Source: Limanda limanda
Taxonomy: Eukaryota > Chordata > Actinopteri > Pleuronectiformes > Pleuronectidae
Assembly: GCF_963576545.1 (NCBI RefSeq)
Contig: NC_083637.1
Span: 20,084,507-20,148,506 of the forward strand
Direction of reading: 5' to 3'
DNA length: 64,000 bases
Shown here: positions 28,867-41,232 of the stretch, one piece after another
How positions within the stretch are numbered: the stretch's first letter is position 1
Layout of the letters: the number at the start of each line of letters is the position of its first letter
Notes under the pieces: model-generated
The model's database searches: none
What the model was told of the DNA's origin: nothing
Seen by the model: the letters and a program-made list of their open reading frames with translations, nothing else
Program-made: the position numbers and the translations under genes

Positions 28867-31800
28867 TCACAATGTACATCCAGCCTCATTCAGGCACTCC
28901 ATGAAAGCTCCCAGGTCTTGTCAATGGATTTATATGGTTTTGCTGGACTCTTAAAGTTTATTGATTTACACATTCATCACCTTTATGTGCTCAGCTCATG
29001 TATTCGGATTAATAATTTGTCATGAAATTGTTTTCTACTGGTTTCCGTCTTGAGAATTTAACTGAGAGTAAGAGAATATGCCAATATTGTAGAGGTTTTG
29101 TCTTGTCTTGGCATCATCACAGTCATATTGAAGTTGTAAATATATCCACAGATAGTAATGTGTTCCCAGAGTTTCATCTATCACAACTGAATATAGTCGT
29201 TCTTGCAGAGAAGAATTAATTTTGGAAATAAAGAGATGGCTCTTGGCTGCAGCCAATTTGGATTCATCTTCATATGAATCGTTATTTCAGCCACGATTTG
29301 ATTAATACTTCAGTGTTTCTCCTTGACTCCCTTTAACAACTTTGAAAACCTTTCTCCAAGACATTTCCATTTATATCATTTTTCTCTATCTGGTCTAAAT
29401 GGTTTGTGTTTAATGTTTTTTCTCATTCACCTCTTAATGACAACGGCATCATTGTTTTGTGACAGTTAGGGAAACGGGGCAGGCATCCAAGTCGAGAAAA
29501 AACCAAGGAAAATAATGAGAAACTCCCTGGTCCCGAAGGAGATGCTTTTGTCATGACCAGCATTGAGCCACAAAAGCCTCATGATGGTTAGATCTAAAAG
29601 CTTTCTCTTGTCTTTCTTTTGTTTGACTGCGGTCCCTCAGAAGTGAATCACATCTTTATACAAACGGACTGTTGAATGAAACCGTTTCCTTTTTCTCATT
29701 TCCTGCCTGAATTTTCAGAAAGATCTCCAGGAAATTGCTCCTGTAAACTTGTGACCTGGTAATCGTGACCAGAATGAAATCGGAGTGAACTCTGATATCT
29801 TTTTGGATAGAGAAGTGATTTTGTCTTGGGTTGTGTTGAAGCCAATCAGTATTTTTTTGAAATACCTCTTCGCGCTCCTGTCCAGGGAGAAAGGTTCCAA
29901 TCAGATACAGTCTCTCGAGTTATCTTAACAGATCGAAGGTGATGGAAATGCCACAGTTTAGCCACTTTCCTCTCTCAAAGGTGACCAATCGGTTGCCAGC
30001 GGTAATACATCACATCCCCCAAATCTAATTTCTTGCAGGAACTTGGAAAATCGTTCATGCTTACACAACTCTGTGAGCCTTAATTGCTTTTTATCACATT
30101 GTCAGTCCCCAGAGTCCCTGTTTTAATCCAATAGCTCTTATTAGCAACAGCTTTTAATAGAAACTGACCACCCCCGACACCTGTGCCCTCCATTTCTGCC
30201 TCATTATGATGTTATACAAGCAATTAAACTCCACATCGATCCCCATGGTTTGCAAAGACAAATCGGTTTGATGAATTGACTTGCTGTTGAAATATGGAGT
30301 ACATTATCGTCTCTCGGTTATAGAGTTACGGTAAAGCTAGCTCTCTACCTTTCGTAGGTATAGTTCCTCTAGAATGGTGTCAGAGGTGATGAATGTGTCG
30401 AACCTTTAAGTGCTGCTCCGGAACAAGACGGCTGGGACGGCTGATCGCAGGCAGTGGAGCTCTAATGAGAGCAGCAGAAGACGATGAGGTCTGACCTCCT
30501 CCATCTTGCCTCTGCTGAACTCCTTCTTTATCCCACTCCATCTCTGTGTATCAGATTTACTCCCTCTCCTTTTCGCTCTCTTTGTCTCCAACATTCTCTG
30601 AACAGGCAAAGCCATTTTCATAAATCCCTGAAGAAATATGGTCCTGTGTCACAGGAAACATTTGTCCTGAGCCAGACAGCAGTAATTTTGGGATTTGGAT
30701 CGAGTAATTTCACCGGAGCAGGTACAAAGCAGCAGGAGCCGCTCATGCTACACCATGTGGAAGAGCCAAAATAGAGCAGAGTCAGCTTCTGACCATATAT
30801 GGTTTGTGTTCAGTAAACATATTTTGTATTTTCTGGTTTAAATGCCTGCAACAACATAGCACTGCCTTCTTCTGGGCTGTTGCTATTGCATAGTGCTCTA
30901 GCTTGTATACAGTTCATGAACCCTTATAAATTAACTCTTTCCTACACCCTATAATCCACTGCTGCATAGGAGGGGATGTGTTAAAACACACAGGTAGCAG
31001 TGTGTGCTTTATTTGGAGGAATTAGGTATGCTTCGAATACTGGAAAAGAACAAGAAACCCATCAGCCCTTATAGAAACTCAAACTGCATCAACATATACG
31101 GAGGATGGCAAAGATTTGGTCACATGCTGGGATATCACAGTTGCATTTTCATATTCAAAGAGTGAATCTCGGGGACTCGCACCACGATCAGTTATTTACT
31201 CCGGTATGAATCATGGAGGCACTAAATCATCAAGATTCATGACCTGTGTGGTTTGTGGGTAGGCGGTGGTGGGAGTTATGGGTCATGGTTTCATGTCAGT
31301 TATTGAGTGCTCTGACCGATAGTTCCTAGGAGGCATGAAGGGATAGCAGGGGGTACATTTGGTGGTGCGACAGCTCTGTTTTTGGGGGGTTGTATTGATA
31401 AGCATCATTAAAGTGCACATGAATATAACATGTGGGCAAACCTTAACCTTTTTTGCTCTTGTGCGATGCATGTGTAGACTAGATTAGCATTTATATAATT
31501 GTCTAAATACGTTTTTTTTACGGTGGCTGAGACGTCTCGCACATGTGCATTGATGGAATGCACAAACATGCTTTTGCATTTGTGTTTTTTGCGGTTTTGC
31601 GACTTTATTACTAGTACAATCTTTATTCTTTTAATTACAAACTATTCTTCATTGCACCATGGGTAGAAAAGCTTGCTTGTGACAGCAGTGCTGCATTTTC
31701 TGAGTCCCGAACTGAAATATGGGCTGGTACAGTGGATTTTCTCCACAACAACGCCTGCTACTATGATGCATCTCACTCCAACTGCAGCTTGTGATAATTA

Positions 31801-33810
31801 AGTAGAGATAAAGCAAATTTATGTTCAGTAAATTCTGAATGTCTTGTTGATAATTGGCTCGGTCTCGGTTGGTGCTGCCAAATTCTTAAAAAAAGTGTCA
31901 AATATTCTAATGCACCATTTGCAAACCACATTAATCAAATATTCATGATGCACTCAGCTATGACACCACTGAGGCCGATGATCCCACAGCCTTTATGCAA
32001 AATTCACCTATGTGAGTGTTATGTGGAGCTGAAACTATTGTGTCAGTGTTGACCGGAGCTCCATCTGTGAAACTTTTGGATTATTCAGTGTGGGATAGAT
32101 GAGGTACTAATACATAGACAATTTATTAGCTGTAGTAGATGTGGGTTGACACACTTTCAGGCAGGCAGCTGGAACGTGCAGCACGTACTGCTGTACATTT
32201 GCCACTTTGAAGAATGACCTGAAAAACAATATCAGTGCAAATTTACATTCTGTTTATTTTTCAATCAAACAGTTATTTCTTTTCTCAACCATTCAACTTC
32301 TGTATTCCTACTCATATGCGCACCTATGCTTTCTAATCTTGGTGTCTGCCACACATAATAAACAACCTGCTTCTGTGAAAATACTGTATCTACTGTGTCA
32401 TTTTTCAGCAATGTGTCCACAAACAAACAAGCTGCACTACTGGTACAGTGTGCGTCTTCACAGCAATTGGACAAGGAGGAACAGATCCTTTTTTATTGAG
32501 ACGGAACAGAAATATATACGGAATTGTATGGGGGAAAAAAAAGTAATATAGTAGTATATAAATATTTTGCAGATTTCTTGGATATAATGCACATACTGTA
32601 ATTGCAAGGAGACAAAAATAGTTGCGTGTTGTCACTTAGTCACACTAATGTGGCCAATAAGCCTGTATAAGCCACATTTTGGTGACTTTCAATAAAGTGT
32701 TATGAGAAAAATATGCAATTGGCAAATATTACCACCTAATGGGGTGTTACATTCTTTAATAGCTGTCTGGCTGTATTCATGATTTTGAGAGTAGCAGCTC
32801 TGTTACAGGACAAATGGATGTGGATTTGACAAAAAAAGTGTTCTCATGTCAAATATAATAACTGAATTATTTAAATAATGCATTAATGGATCGATATAGT
32901 TTGACGTAGCAGACCAGTATTGAAATGGTGAAACAAATAGCAATGGCGTCTGATTGTGAGGACGTCTCTGTGGGTCATTGCCACTGTCTTTTTGCATAAT
33001 ACCTGTCAGGCAGCTGATGTAGGTGTTAATGTGACTCACATTTCCCTGGGTGTTTGTCGTAGGCTTTTTTTTAACCCCTGCTGTGCCACGGTGGCCATCA
33101 CAGCTCATTTCGCATCTTTGTGTTTTGGTGGAGCTGTTGGAAAGTGTTTCAGAGGACAGACGAGAGGTGACGTGTAGGCGGAGTGAGACACCGTACATTA
33201 CTTTGCCGCGATGTTTCGCTTCGCTCCCCGATACAGCAGTTAAAACTGTGAAAACTGGAAAATAAATCAAGTCTCTGAAGATGCGCCGCATCACTAATGC
33301 AGCACAAACCACTAATGGAGTCTGCAGGGTTACTCCGTGCTAAGTGAGGACTATCGAAAACCACCAATTCAGACGCTTTCATCTCATGCTGCAAGTGTTC
33401 GGCCTTGAGTCCTCGCTGGAAAGGGAGGGGCTCTGGTGTCTATCAAAAGGAGAGAGGAGCAGAAATATAAACACTTCAGTGTCTCATTGTGCAAGGACAG
33501 AGAAGTGACAATATACAGTTTACTTTTTTCTTTTCATGCCGGCCAGCTCACACAATCCACCCCCCGTGACTCCTTTTTGGTGTCAGCCGGTTCTCGAGCG
33601 CCAGTAACAGGCGCCTGCTTCCACCACGAGTCTGCTGCTAGCCTGGCTGCAGACTGGAGTGCACTCAGTGACCTGGCATTTAAACCAGAGGTCTTTTCAC
33701 GAGTGTGTATAGGTCTGGATGTGTTCTATGTAGATGATGCATGTACAGGGATTGTGAGGATGTGTTTGTCTTCACTGAACGTGGTTCGGGTGCATACAAA
33801 AGTGTGTTAG

Positions 33811-33846
33811 TGTGAGTGTGTGTGAATGCGTGTGTGTGTGTGTGTG
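33811..33846 (+). repeat. Imperfect (GT)n microsatellite
   Basis: GTGTGAGTGTGTGTGAATGC followed by nine GT units. It lies about 350 bp upstream of the C1A exon. Confidence 0.85.
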
Positions 33847-34059
33847 GTCTCTGCCTCAGCTCCTGTCCTGTCTTGAAGGAGGTGGCACTGTACTCTGCAA
33901 TAAGAGCAGTCAGCCTGCAGGCAGGACTGGCCATCTGGACACATGATAAGGAGCCTGGCCCAGACATCAGTCACTTTTTCTCCCCAGTCCCTCTCGGTGT
34001 TATCAGATTTCTGTTTCTCTTTGCTGTCCATCAGTCAACAATGATGCAATGTATTTTAA

Positions 34060-34539
<480 letters not shown>

Positions 34540-34689
34540 TAATGTCTGCCTGGTTTGAAATGATCAAATGATCTGTCTTTGGAGGGATTTTAGTGACAAG
34601 ATTCAAAATGATCACGGCAAATAGGTTTCATTAATAATACTATCATAGTGTCTTTGTTTCAATTGATCTAAAGAAAGTTTGAATCTCTT

Positions 34690-35222
34690 CAGAATCAGAA
34701 GGTATTTATTGCCAATTAGGTTTACACCTACCTGGAATTTGCTCTGGTTATTGGTGCATACAATGAACATAGAAACATAAAAACACAATAAATAAAATAA
34801 AAAATAATATATATTTACTCACTATTTACTTCTTATTTACTCACTTTTTCTAATATTTATATAAAGTAACATTTATTTAGACATAAACATATCTATATAA
34901 AAATATATAAAAGATAAAAGATGTAAAAAAGTGAAGTAAAAAGTGAAATGCAACATGCAAAACAGTGAACTGTGTCAAATTGCAATATGCAATGTAATAC
35001 AGTATAATATAATATAATATGTGTTAATTTAACACATCCTTGAGGTGTGGGGGCCGAATAAAAGTCCAAGTCAGGTGGGGGTCCTGGGCCTTGTTGATTA
35101 GGCCAACTGCAGCCGGGAAGAAGCTGGTCTTGTGGCTGGCGGTTTTAGTCCTGATGGCCTGCAGCCTCCTGCCGGAGGGAAGAACCTCAAAGAGTTTGTG
35201 ACCCGGGTGAGAAGGATCTTTA
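34690..35222 (-). mobile_element. 3' fragment of a non-LTR retrotransposon (LINE)
   Basis: Read on the minus strand, this segment carries the C-terminal end of a LINE reverse-transcriptase ORF (35221 to 35024), an AT-rich 3' untranslated region, and an end reading as the complement of AGAATCAGAAGGTATTTATT. That terminal sequence and the coding tail are typical of an L2/CR1-like LINE abundant in fish. The copy is 5'-truncated, as is usual. The exact family cannot be named without a repeat library. Confidence 0.75.
35024..35221 (-). pseudogene. C-terminal tail of LINE ORF2 (65 codons, still open)
   Basis: On the minus strand the frame from 35221 to the TAA at 35024 reads KDPSHPGHKLFEVLPSGRRL, then QAIRTKTASHKTSFFPAAVG, then LINKAQDPHLTWTFIRPPHL, KDVLN, stop. 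The DPSHPGH-LFE-LPSGRR-AI-TKT---K-SFFP signature is the characteristic C-terminal region of fish LINE polyproteins. It is only a fragment, lacking all catalytic reverse-transcriptase motifs, so it is non-functional, but the absence of stops suggests limited age. Confidence 0.75.
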
Positions 35223-35255
35223 TTCGGTTAGCATCTATGAAATAATTATAGAAAT

Positions 35256-35276
35256 CTCTGTCTGTCTGTCTGTCTG
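35256..35276 (+). repeat. (TCTG)n microsatellite
   Basis: Five TCTG units just beyond the 5' break of the minus-strand LINE fragment. Confidence 0.8.
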
Positions 35277-36702
35277 AGGGACAGATTTTGGGGCAGGAAG
35301 GCCTCTGCTTTCCCTTTCTCGTTTGACCAACCACGGTTGAGCAGGCTTTGTGAGCCTGCAGGTAATTTGGTGCGATCTGGACACGTGATCACCATCACCA
35401 CAGGCCAAGCAAACAGCCCATCCCAACCAGGGAGGTTGGCACTTTTTCTCCGAACTCAGTCTGTGACTGGGAACACTCTGACAGCGGAGCGCCATCCCGA
35501 GAAGGGTCACCGAGTTCATGGTGTAACTATAAATGATAATTCAAATGCATCCAACAGGACAGAGTTCAGACAAAAGCGGATTGGCGGATTAATAGTCATG
35601 ACCTGATCTGGGACAAGGAGGCAGATGGTAAATGCAGGAGTGGCGGCCAAAACCAACACACCTCCATCTATCTTGGCTCGGGCCTAGTCACTGAAGTTAC
35701 AGCTGTCTGAACCGTTTTTAGTAACTGTGTCTTAAAAATTAAAACAAGATTCGGGATAGAATTTTAAAAGGGAGTCTGAATATACCCAGCATCACCTTTG
35801 ATCAAGGCTTTAAACTAAAATTGGACTTTACCAAAAAATGTAGTTTGCTGTGATAAACATTAAATGTATTTAAAATGATCTTTTTTAAACCTTGACAATG
35901 GAAATCACTTTAGATGCTTCATAAATATCAGTGTCAGTGCGACATGCTCACTTGGACCTCAGATTTGCCTCCTCAATGGCCACTTGTACCAACTATGTGA
36001 CATCAACTGTTTGGTAAGTGTGAAACCCCATTTACGTGCCTGCTCGCTTGCTGGGCATGCACAGCCCCTCAGCGTTACAGCAGAGCAGCCTGGCCTCTGT
36101 AACTGGAGATATGTCAGTGTGTCATTCAAGATCATCGGCCCGGACTCTTTAAATAGAGCACGACACGGATGACACGAAAGCCGTAACGGCAGAAAATAGT
36201 CCGAGCTGGACGATTCTTGATTTGAGCCGCAGCCGCCTGGGCTGCAGGCAGTGAAGGTGCACCAGGTTTCGTCCGTAACAAGGCAGTTAACCTTTAGTGA
36301 CCTTTGACATCTGTGTGTTGAAGTGATCTCAGTTACCTTTTAATTGCGCAGAGTGTATGAAAAACACTTGATAATCAATCTACCAGAGTCTTCTCATTCA
36401 TTCCAGCGTGTTGCATTAAAAGGTTAATGGAAAACTGTAAAGTCTTAGGGGTTGCACGGTGGGGCAGTGGTGAGCACCAGAGGTGTAAAGTAACGAATTA
36501 CATTTACTCACGTTACTGTAATTGAGTCGTTTTTTTGTGTACTTTGTAATTTTTTGAGTAGTTTTTGAAATGGATAATTTTACTTTTACTTAAGTAGATT
36601 TTGACTGAAGTATTGTACTTCGCTACAATGGAAATTACATCCGTTACTGAGTAAAAAAAAACATAGTTAAAGGCGCAAGGCAATTCTCACTGCAGTGGTA
36701 GA

Positions 36703-36956
36703 CAGTGTTGTGCATGAACCCGTTCAAAAGAACGCGTTCATTCCAACAGCGAGGCACACCAGCCAGTAGCGATCTTTTCCGTATTATTCAGGAAGTGCCT
36801 TTTCAAAATAAAAGAAACCATTTCAAAATAAATGTATCAAAACTGAACTATGAACTAGTTCAGAATTTAAATGGTGAACTTCAACTATGAACGTGAACTA
36901 GTTCATGTTTACTTGTATGAACTAGTTCATGAGAGGTGTGAACTTGCACAACACCG
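36703..36956. mobile_element. 254-bp hAT-type MITE nested inside the Tol2-like element
   Basis: The left end CAGTGTTGTGCA and the inverted right end CGGTGTTGTGCA match at 11 of 12 positions. A perfect 8-bp duplication, GTGGTAGA, lies at 36695-36702 and 36957-36964, so this is a second, independent hAT-style insertion. The interior has no coding capacity but contains three copies of the palindrome TGAACTAGTTCA (36851-36862, 36894-36905, 36918-36929). It inserted after the outer element. Confidence 0.9.
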
Positions 36957-37092
36957 GTGGTAGATGCTGCATAGAGTGGATGATGGAGTCGATGCAAGCC
37001 CGCTGGTGCCGAGTCACGAGAGCTAGAGAAGGATGATATTGCGGACGACCAACAAGCAGAAGCAATCGTACTTTTCGCCAGTTGAGATTAAA

Positions 37093-37200
37093 GCAGATGA
37101 AGAAAACCCGTGGCCATATCTCAGCAAGCAGTTTGCCTTCAAACGCAAAAGAGGCAACAACTATATAATGCTCAAACTCAACAAGAAGTTTGTAGACTAG
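37093..37200 (+). pseudogene. Remnant of a hAT transposase N-terminal (BED-finger-like) segment
   Basis: Within the Tol2-like element, a 35-codon open stretch reads ADEENPWPYLSKQFAFKRKR then GNNYIMLKLNKKFVD and stops at TAG (37198-37200). The NPWPYL...F...K...GNNY pattern resembles the start of the BED-type zinc finger common at the N terminus of hAT transposases. The downstream Cys and His ligands are missing, so this is a decayed fragment. Assignment rests on motif memory and the hAT context. Confidence 0.5.
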
Positions 37201-38671
37201 TGCTCTAAAGGTGGTCCCAAAGTTTAACCAAAAGTTTAAATATACAGTCGGACAGCGGCATTTTAACTTTTTATTTTAGCTGTCATGTGGTTCATGTCTT
37301 GACATGTCCTCTCAAAAGTTTTTAAATGTTGTGTTGACATGTTAAATGTTTAATGTTTGACATGTTTAATGTCATTGCACTTATATTTGTAAAGATTCTC
37401 CTATAATTAAAAATAACTGTTTTTGGATTGGATTTATGACCCCTTGTCCTTTTTTGCACTGTATAGGAGTGGCCCCAATCAAGTTGTTGGAAGTAACTAA
37501 GTAACTTTTACTTAAAGTACATTTTAAATGAACTACTTTTTACTTTTACTTGAGTCGATTTTTAGATGGGTACTTTTACTTGTACTTAAGTAAAATGTCA
37601 TCAAAGCAAAGGTACTTTTACTTGAGTACAATATTTCAGTTATTTTTACACCTCTGGTGAGCACTTGCTCCTTACAGCAAGGAGATTCTGGGTTTGAACC
37701 GCTGGCCGACCAGGGCCTTTCAGTGTGGAGTTTCCAAGTGCTCCCCGTGCCTGCAGACAAAACCTTTGTCCTCTTTAAAAAATGCATGAGAGTGTTTTTA
37801 CTTTCCATATCCAAACATTTACTGCTCCCTTTTTGAATCAATTTTTGTTCACATAGCAGAAATGTTGCCAGGGACAACAGCACATATTACATGGCTCTCT
37901 GTGTCCAGCGTGTGCGGTTCAGGAAGGCAATAACTCCCATGGCCAGCAAATATCCTGAAGATCTGCAGTAGCTAGGTTACGTACATATGACTCATGCCTA
38001 TGTTTTATAACTTCCCCACTGGAAGAAACAAAACCAGATCTTCTAGGGAGCAGTCTTGACATGCCGGAAGATCTTTAGGTTGATGGGAAAAGTCAACCTT
38101 GAAATCATCCTCCACACAACTTCAGCCTCAGGGTGTTTCAAGGGCAGGATAGGCTGCAGATACACACATAGTTTGTTTGCGTTATATTTGAGGAAAGACC
38201 CATCAATTGATTTATTTAAAACTTTCAGAGGGATTGAAATAGATGTTCAGGTCACTCAAAATATGACTTTTTTGTTGAGTTTTGGTAACAAGTCCAAGTC
38301 AAGACATAAGATATGATTGGAAGCAGGTACAGAACTGGAACTGCACATAGTGTTAGCTGGTGTCTGCCCTTTATCTGTTTGCACATCAGCTCAATCGAAC
38401 AGGACACACACTTTGTACTCTGAGCATAGGGGCTAAAGTCTGTTTGATAGCAGGTTCAACTGAGTCAGACGTTTGTGTTCACACATCAGTTCCTCCGAGT
38501 AATGCCTAAAAAGTTGAGGCGTAGAACTTCAGCTGAAGCAGTTTTTGTCGGTCACACAGCTACAGCCTCATTCCGAGTATCTTACTGCTTCTTAAAATCT
38601 CACTGAACAGAGGAGACACAGAGAGAGGTTGTTTATCACTTGCAAGGCAGCACTGTTGTTGTGGATAATCA

Positions 38672-38830
38672 CTGGAGGAGAAGGTACTCAGACGTTTTAC
38701 CTCAGTGAAAGTAGAAATAGATTGATACAAATCTACACAAGTTAATGTGAAAGTAAGCAAGTGCATGCTTTTAAATATACTCTACGTATTAAAAGTAAAA
38801 GTTTCACAGTGTAGACTTCAAATGCAATGG
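38672..38830 (+). repeat. hAT-related non-autonomous repeat fragment (AAAAGTA-rich)
   Basis: GAAGGTACTCAGACGTTTTA, CAGTGAAAGTAGAAATAG and ATTAAAAGTAAAAGTTTCAC resemble the teleost family of ACTCAGAT-TTTACTTAAGTAAAAGTA elements that also underlie Tol2-like ends. There are no intact termini or target duplication. Confidence 0.4.
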
Positions 38831-39545
38831 TTGACTGCATCATTATGGCTGAGTCTCGGCCTCTTGCAGATCCACTTCATGTGTTTTCCTCACCAGTGAT
38901 GATGCTTCTGCAGGAGACGGGGTCTTATGTTACCTGCCCACTTGGCAGTGGCTCAATTCTCCTCTCGTTATTGAACACTGTTGAAAAAATATTAAGCAAT
39001 GAGAACATATAACAATTCTGTGTAATAAAAAGAGCATAAAGTAGAGACATTTGCTGACATATGTAGCACATCACTCGCTCACTGTAATGAGATAAATATT
39101 AAGAATTTAAATATTTTTGTGTTTCTCCACTTGTTGAACAACTTTTAAATAATCACTGTAAATTGAATGTCATGTAAAGTTGTGTCTCTTCAGTAAATCA
39201 TACTTAAGGTGATCATTTGTAGCAATCATCATTAGCATCGCTTGTAAGCACTTTCCCCTCTAGTCTCAATTATTCTGATTAAAGCTCTTAATTTAACAAA
39301 ATGTTTTGGTGTGGCTGCCAGGTGTAATGTTACTGGCAGCTCGAGTAAGTTCAGTGCTTTACAGGACGAGGCCATCAATAATGCACGAGCTTCCCGCCTC
39401 ACTACAGGGGCAGAGGAAACTGAGAGGTTTGTGCGAGCGTGTGGCTGCTGCATTGTTGATGTCTACTTACCAAGTGGATGACCCGGGGCAATCTGCATGT
39501 GTCTTTGCACTGATTTCTGCTCAATACGTGCCTGCGTGCATGCAA

Positions 39546-39564
39546 ACACACACACACACACACA
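39546..39564 (+). repeat. (AC)n microsatellite
   Basis: A perfect AC run of about nine units. Confidence 0.85.
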
Positions 39565-40687
39565 GTTAGACAGACAGCCCTGCCTCGAGGGCTGTTCAGT
39601 GCACTGATAGCTGTGACAGAGCAACCGAGTTAAGCATCAGCACGTTGTCCTTTCTGTCTCCTCTGCTTGGAAACACACAAAGCTGACCTGAAGGCAGCGC
39701 TCAAACTGAAAAGATTCTCCAACGCCATTTGAAAAGCTGCACTCTAAACTGTATGCATCTGCACCATATCAGCCAGCCTCTAAATCGCTCATTTACAGAG
39801 ACGCAGTCACGATGAGGTGCAAGAAAGACTCCAGTCAACCTGGGAGAAATCTAATTTGTAATATTAATGAGTAATGCTGCAGGCGAGGAGGGATCAAATA
39901 TTTAAAAGGGCAAATCACGCAAGAAAGGATGGTTTACATAGACCCCAGCAGGTCTGGGGGAAAATAGGTGTTCTGATGATGAGGCTTAGGGACACAAACT
40001 GTATCATTACACGGATCCTGCTTGGGAATTGAAAACAAGATTAAACTGGTGAGAATCTAAATTACATCATCTGTGCCGCAGGCATCTTGGGTCTGTCACA
40101 GGCAATGGAGCCTTTCGTGTGTTTTATTTCTTAGAGCGTTTCCTTTGAGCGAGGGTGCTGGCCATCTCTTTTAAACAGACCTGATGTGGACAAAAAGTCT
40201 CCGTCATGGTGAACACCATGTTCAGCATTCAGCCAGCGACTGGGGCAGAGAAGAGGATCCAGGGGACATTCACTTAAACACCTTTTCTAAGTAGCATAGT
40301 TCCTAGAAAGAAGATTCTCCTTGTGGTGATGAGGCGTATACCAGGTCATCTGCTAACAGGAGTTTGCACATGAATCACCGCATGACCGTTGCACTTATAA
40401 ACAAAGTTAAGTGGAGCTTATTGCCGATGTCTGGGATCTTGTTGCAAATGGAAGGAATGGTCAAATATGGGAAAGAAAGGTCAGGAAGCTGTTTTCCTTT
40501 TGAAACCTGTCAGACTTCATAACAAATCAGTGAATGACAGGGAAGAGTGTGGCAGCCGACACTTCTCACACAAATGCATTGACAGAAAACACAATTGCAA
40601 AAGCCACAACATAACTTCAAAAGCCACACAGTGGAAGTGAGCGACTGCAGATTTTAACAATTAAACAATCAGAGTTACACAAGCTGC

Positions 40688-41232
40688 TTTCAGACATGCA
40701 CTGAACTCCATTGTTCCTCTGGGTTTCCTCTGAAGGCGCATGTGTGAACACAAATGTCCAAGTGAGACACTCTGCAGTTTCCGCAGACTTTCTTTACCTG
40801 GCCTCCTTGTGTAAAGAGTGTAGAAATCCATGAGACGTCAGCAGGGGATTCCCCACTGGATTCACAGTGAGGGAGTGGGGGGGTTGATGACACTTCTAAC
40901 GCACGACAGACATCAAAATGATAAAAAACTTAAACAGAACAAATATCTCCTGGTGAAAAAACGGCATCACACGGCAAATAAACACAGATGAAGATGTCAA
41001 GAGAGTAAGTGTTAAGAGCAAACAACAGTGTCTGTGTGTTGTCAAGATCTCACAGCGGAGTTAATACTTCCTGCCTCGGTCTGCTGCACCCGGCTGCTCC
41101 ACCTCTCGCCTGAATCATGCAGAGGATTTGTTGCTGTTGTGAACGTGTCTGTGCAGAGAAGCTCCCGCTGCGTTGTGCATGTGTGGAACTGTAGCCAAAT
41201 CTTCGGATTTTACCCGCTGGTCATGTCTGAAA
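40688..41232. mobile_element. MITE copy B with an 11-bp terminal inverted repeat
   Basis: TTTCAGACATG at 40688-40698 is repeated exactly inverted as CATGTCTGAAA at 41222-41232, giving a 545-bp element with no coding potential. Internal blocks GTTGATGACA, ATGAAGATGTCAAGAGAG, GCTGTTGTGAA and GCGTTGT are shared in the same order with the sequence at 25448-25965, which shows both are copies of one family. I do not see a clear target-site duplication, so the superfamily is unassigned. Confidence 0.7.

Larger units (their letters stand above)
36478..37656 (+). mobile_element. Tol2-like non-autonomous hAT transposon (1179 bp, itself interrupted)
   Basis: The element begins CAGAGGTGTAAA and ends TTTACACCTCTG, a perfect 12-bp terminal inverted repeat identical to the one I recall for the medaka hAT element Tol2. 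It is flanked by a perfect 8-bp target-site duplication, GTGAGCAC, at 36470-36477 and 37657-37664, the duplication length diagnostic of hAT transposition. Subterminal regions at both ends are rich in TACTT, ACTTAAGTA and CTTGAGTA motifs, as in Tol2 relatives. The interior holds only a short transposase-like remnant (37093-37200) and a younger insertion (36703-36956), so it cannot encode its own transposase. Removing that insertion plus one duplicate leaves 917 bp. Confidence 0.92.
36452..37745 (+). mobile_element. tRNA-derived SINE copy split by the Tol2-like element
   Basis: The left part (36452-36477) holds a box-A-like GGGGCAGTGG, and the right part (from 37657) holds a box-B-like GGGTTTGAACC at about 37691, followed by a CTTTCAGTGTGGAG...GTGCTCCCCGTGCCTGC tail. 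This matches a SINE very abundant in teleosts (GGTGGCGCAGTGG...GGTTCGAACC...GTGTGGAGTTTGC...CTCCCCGTG). Joining the pieces across one copy of GTGAGCAC restores the expected box A to box B spacing. The 3' half of the SINE is missing or decayed after about 37745. Confidence 0.75.

Noticed and set aside
32803..33312. 169-codon minus-strand open frame
   Set aside because: Longest frame in the window, but of low-information composition with no recognisable motif; expected by chance in 64 kb.
33436..33810. 124-codon + strand open frame upstream of the C1A exon
   Set aside because: No resemblance to any PKC exon, and no acceptor or donor pair giving the right phase.
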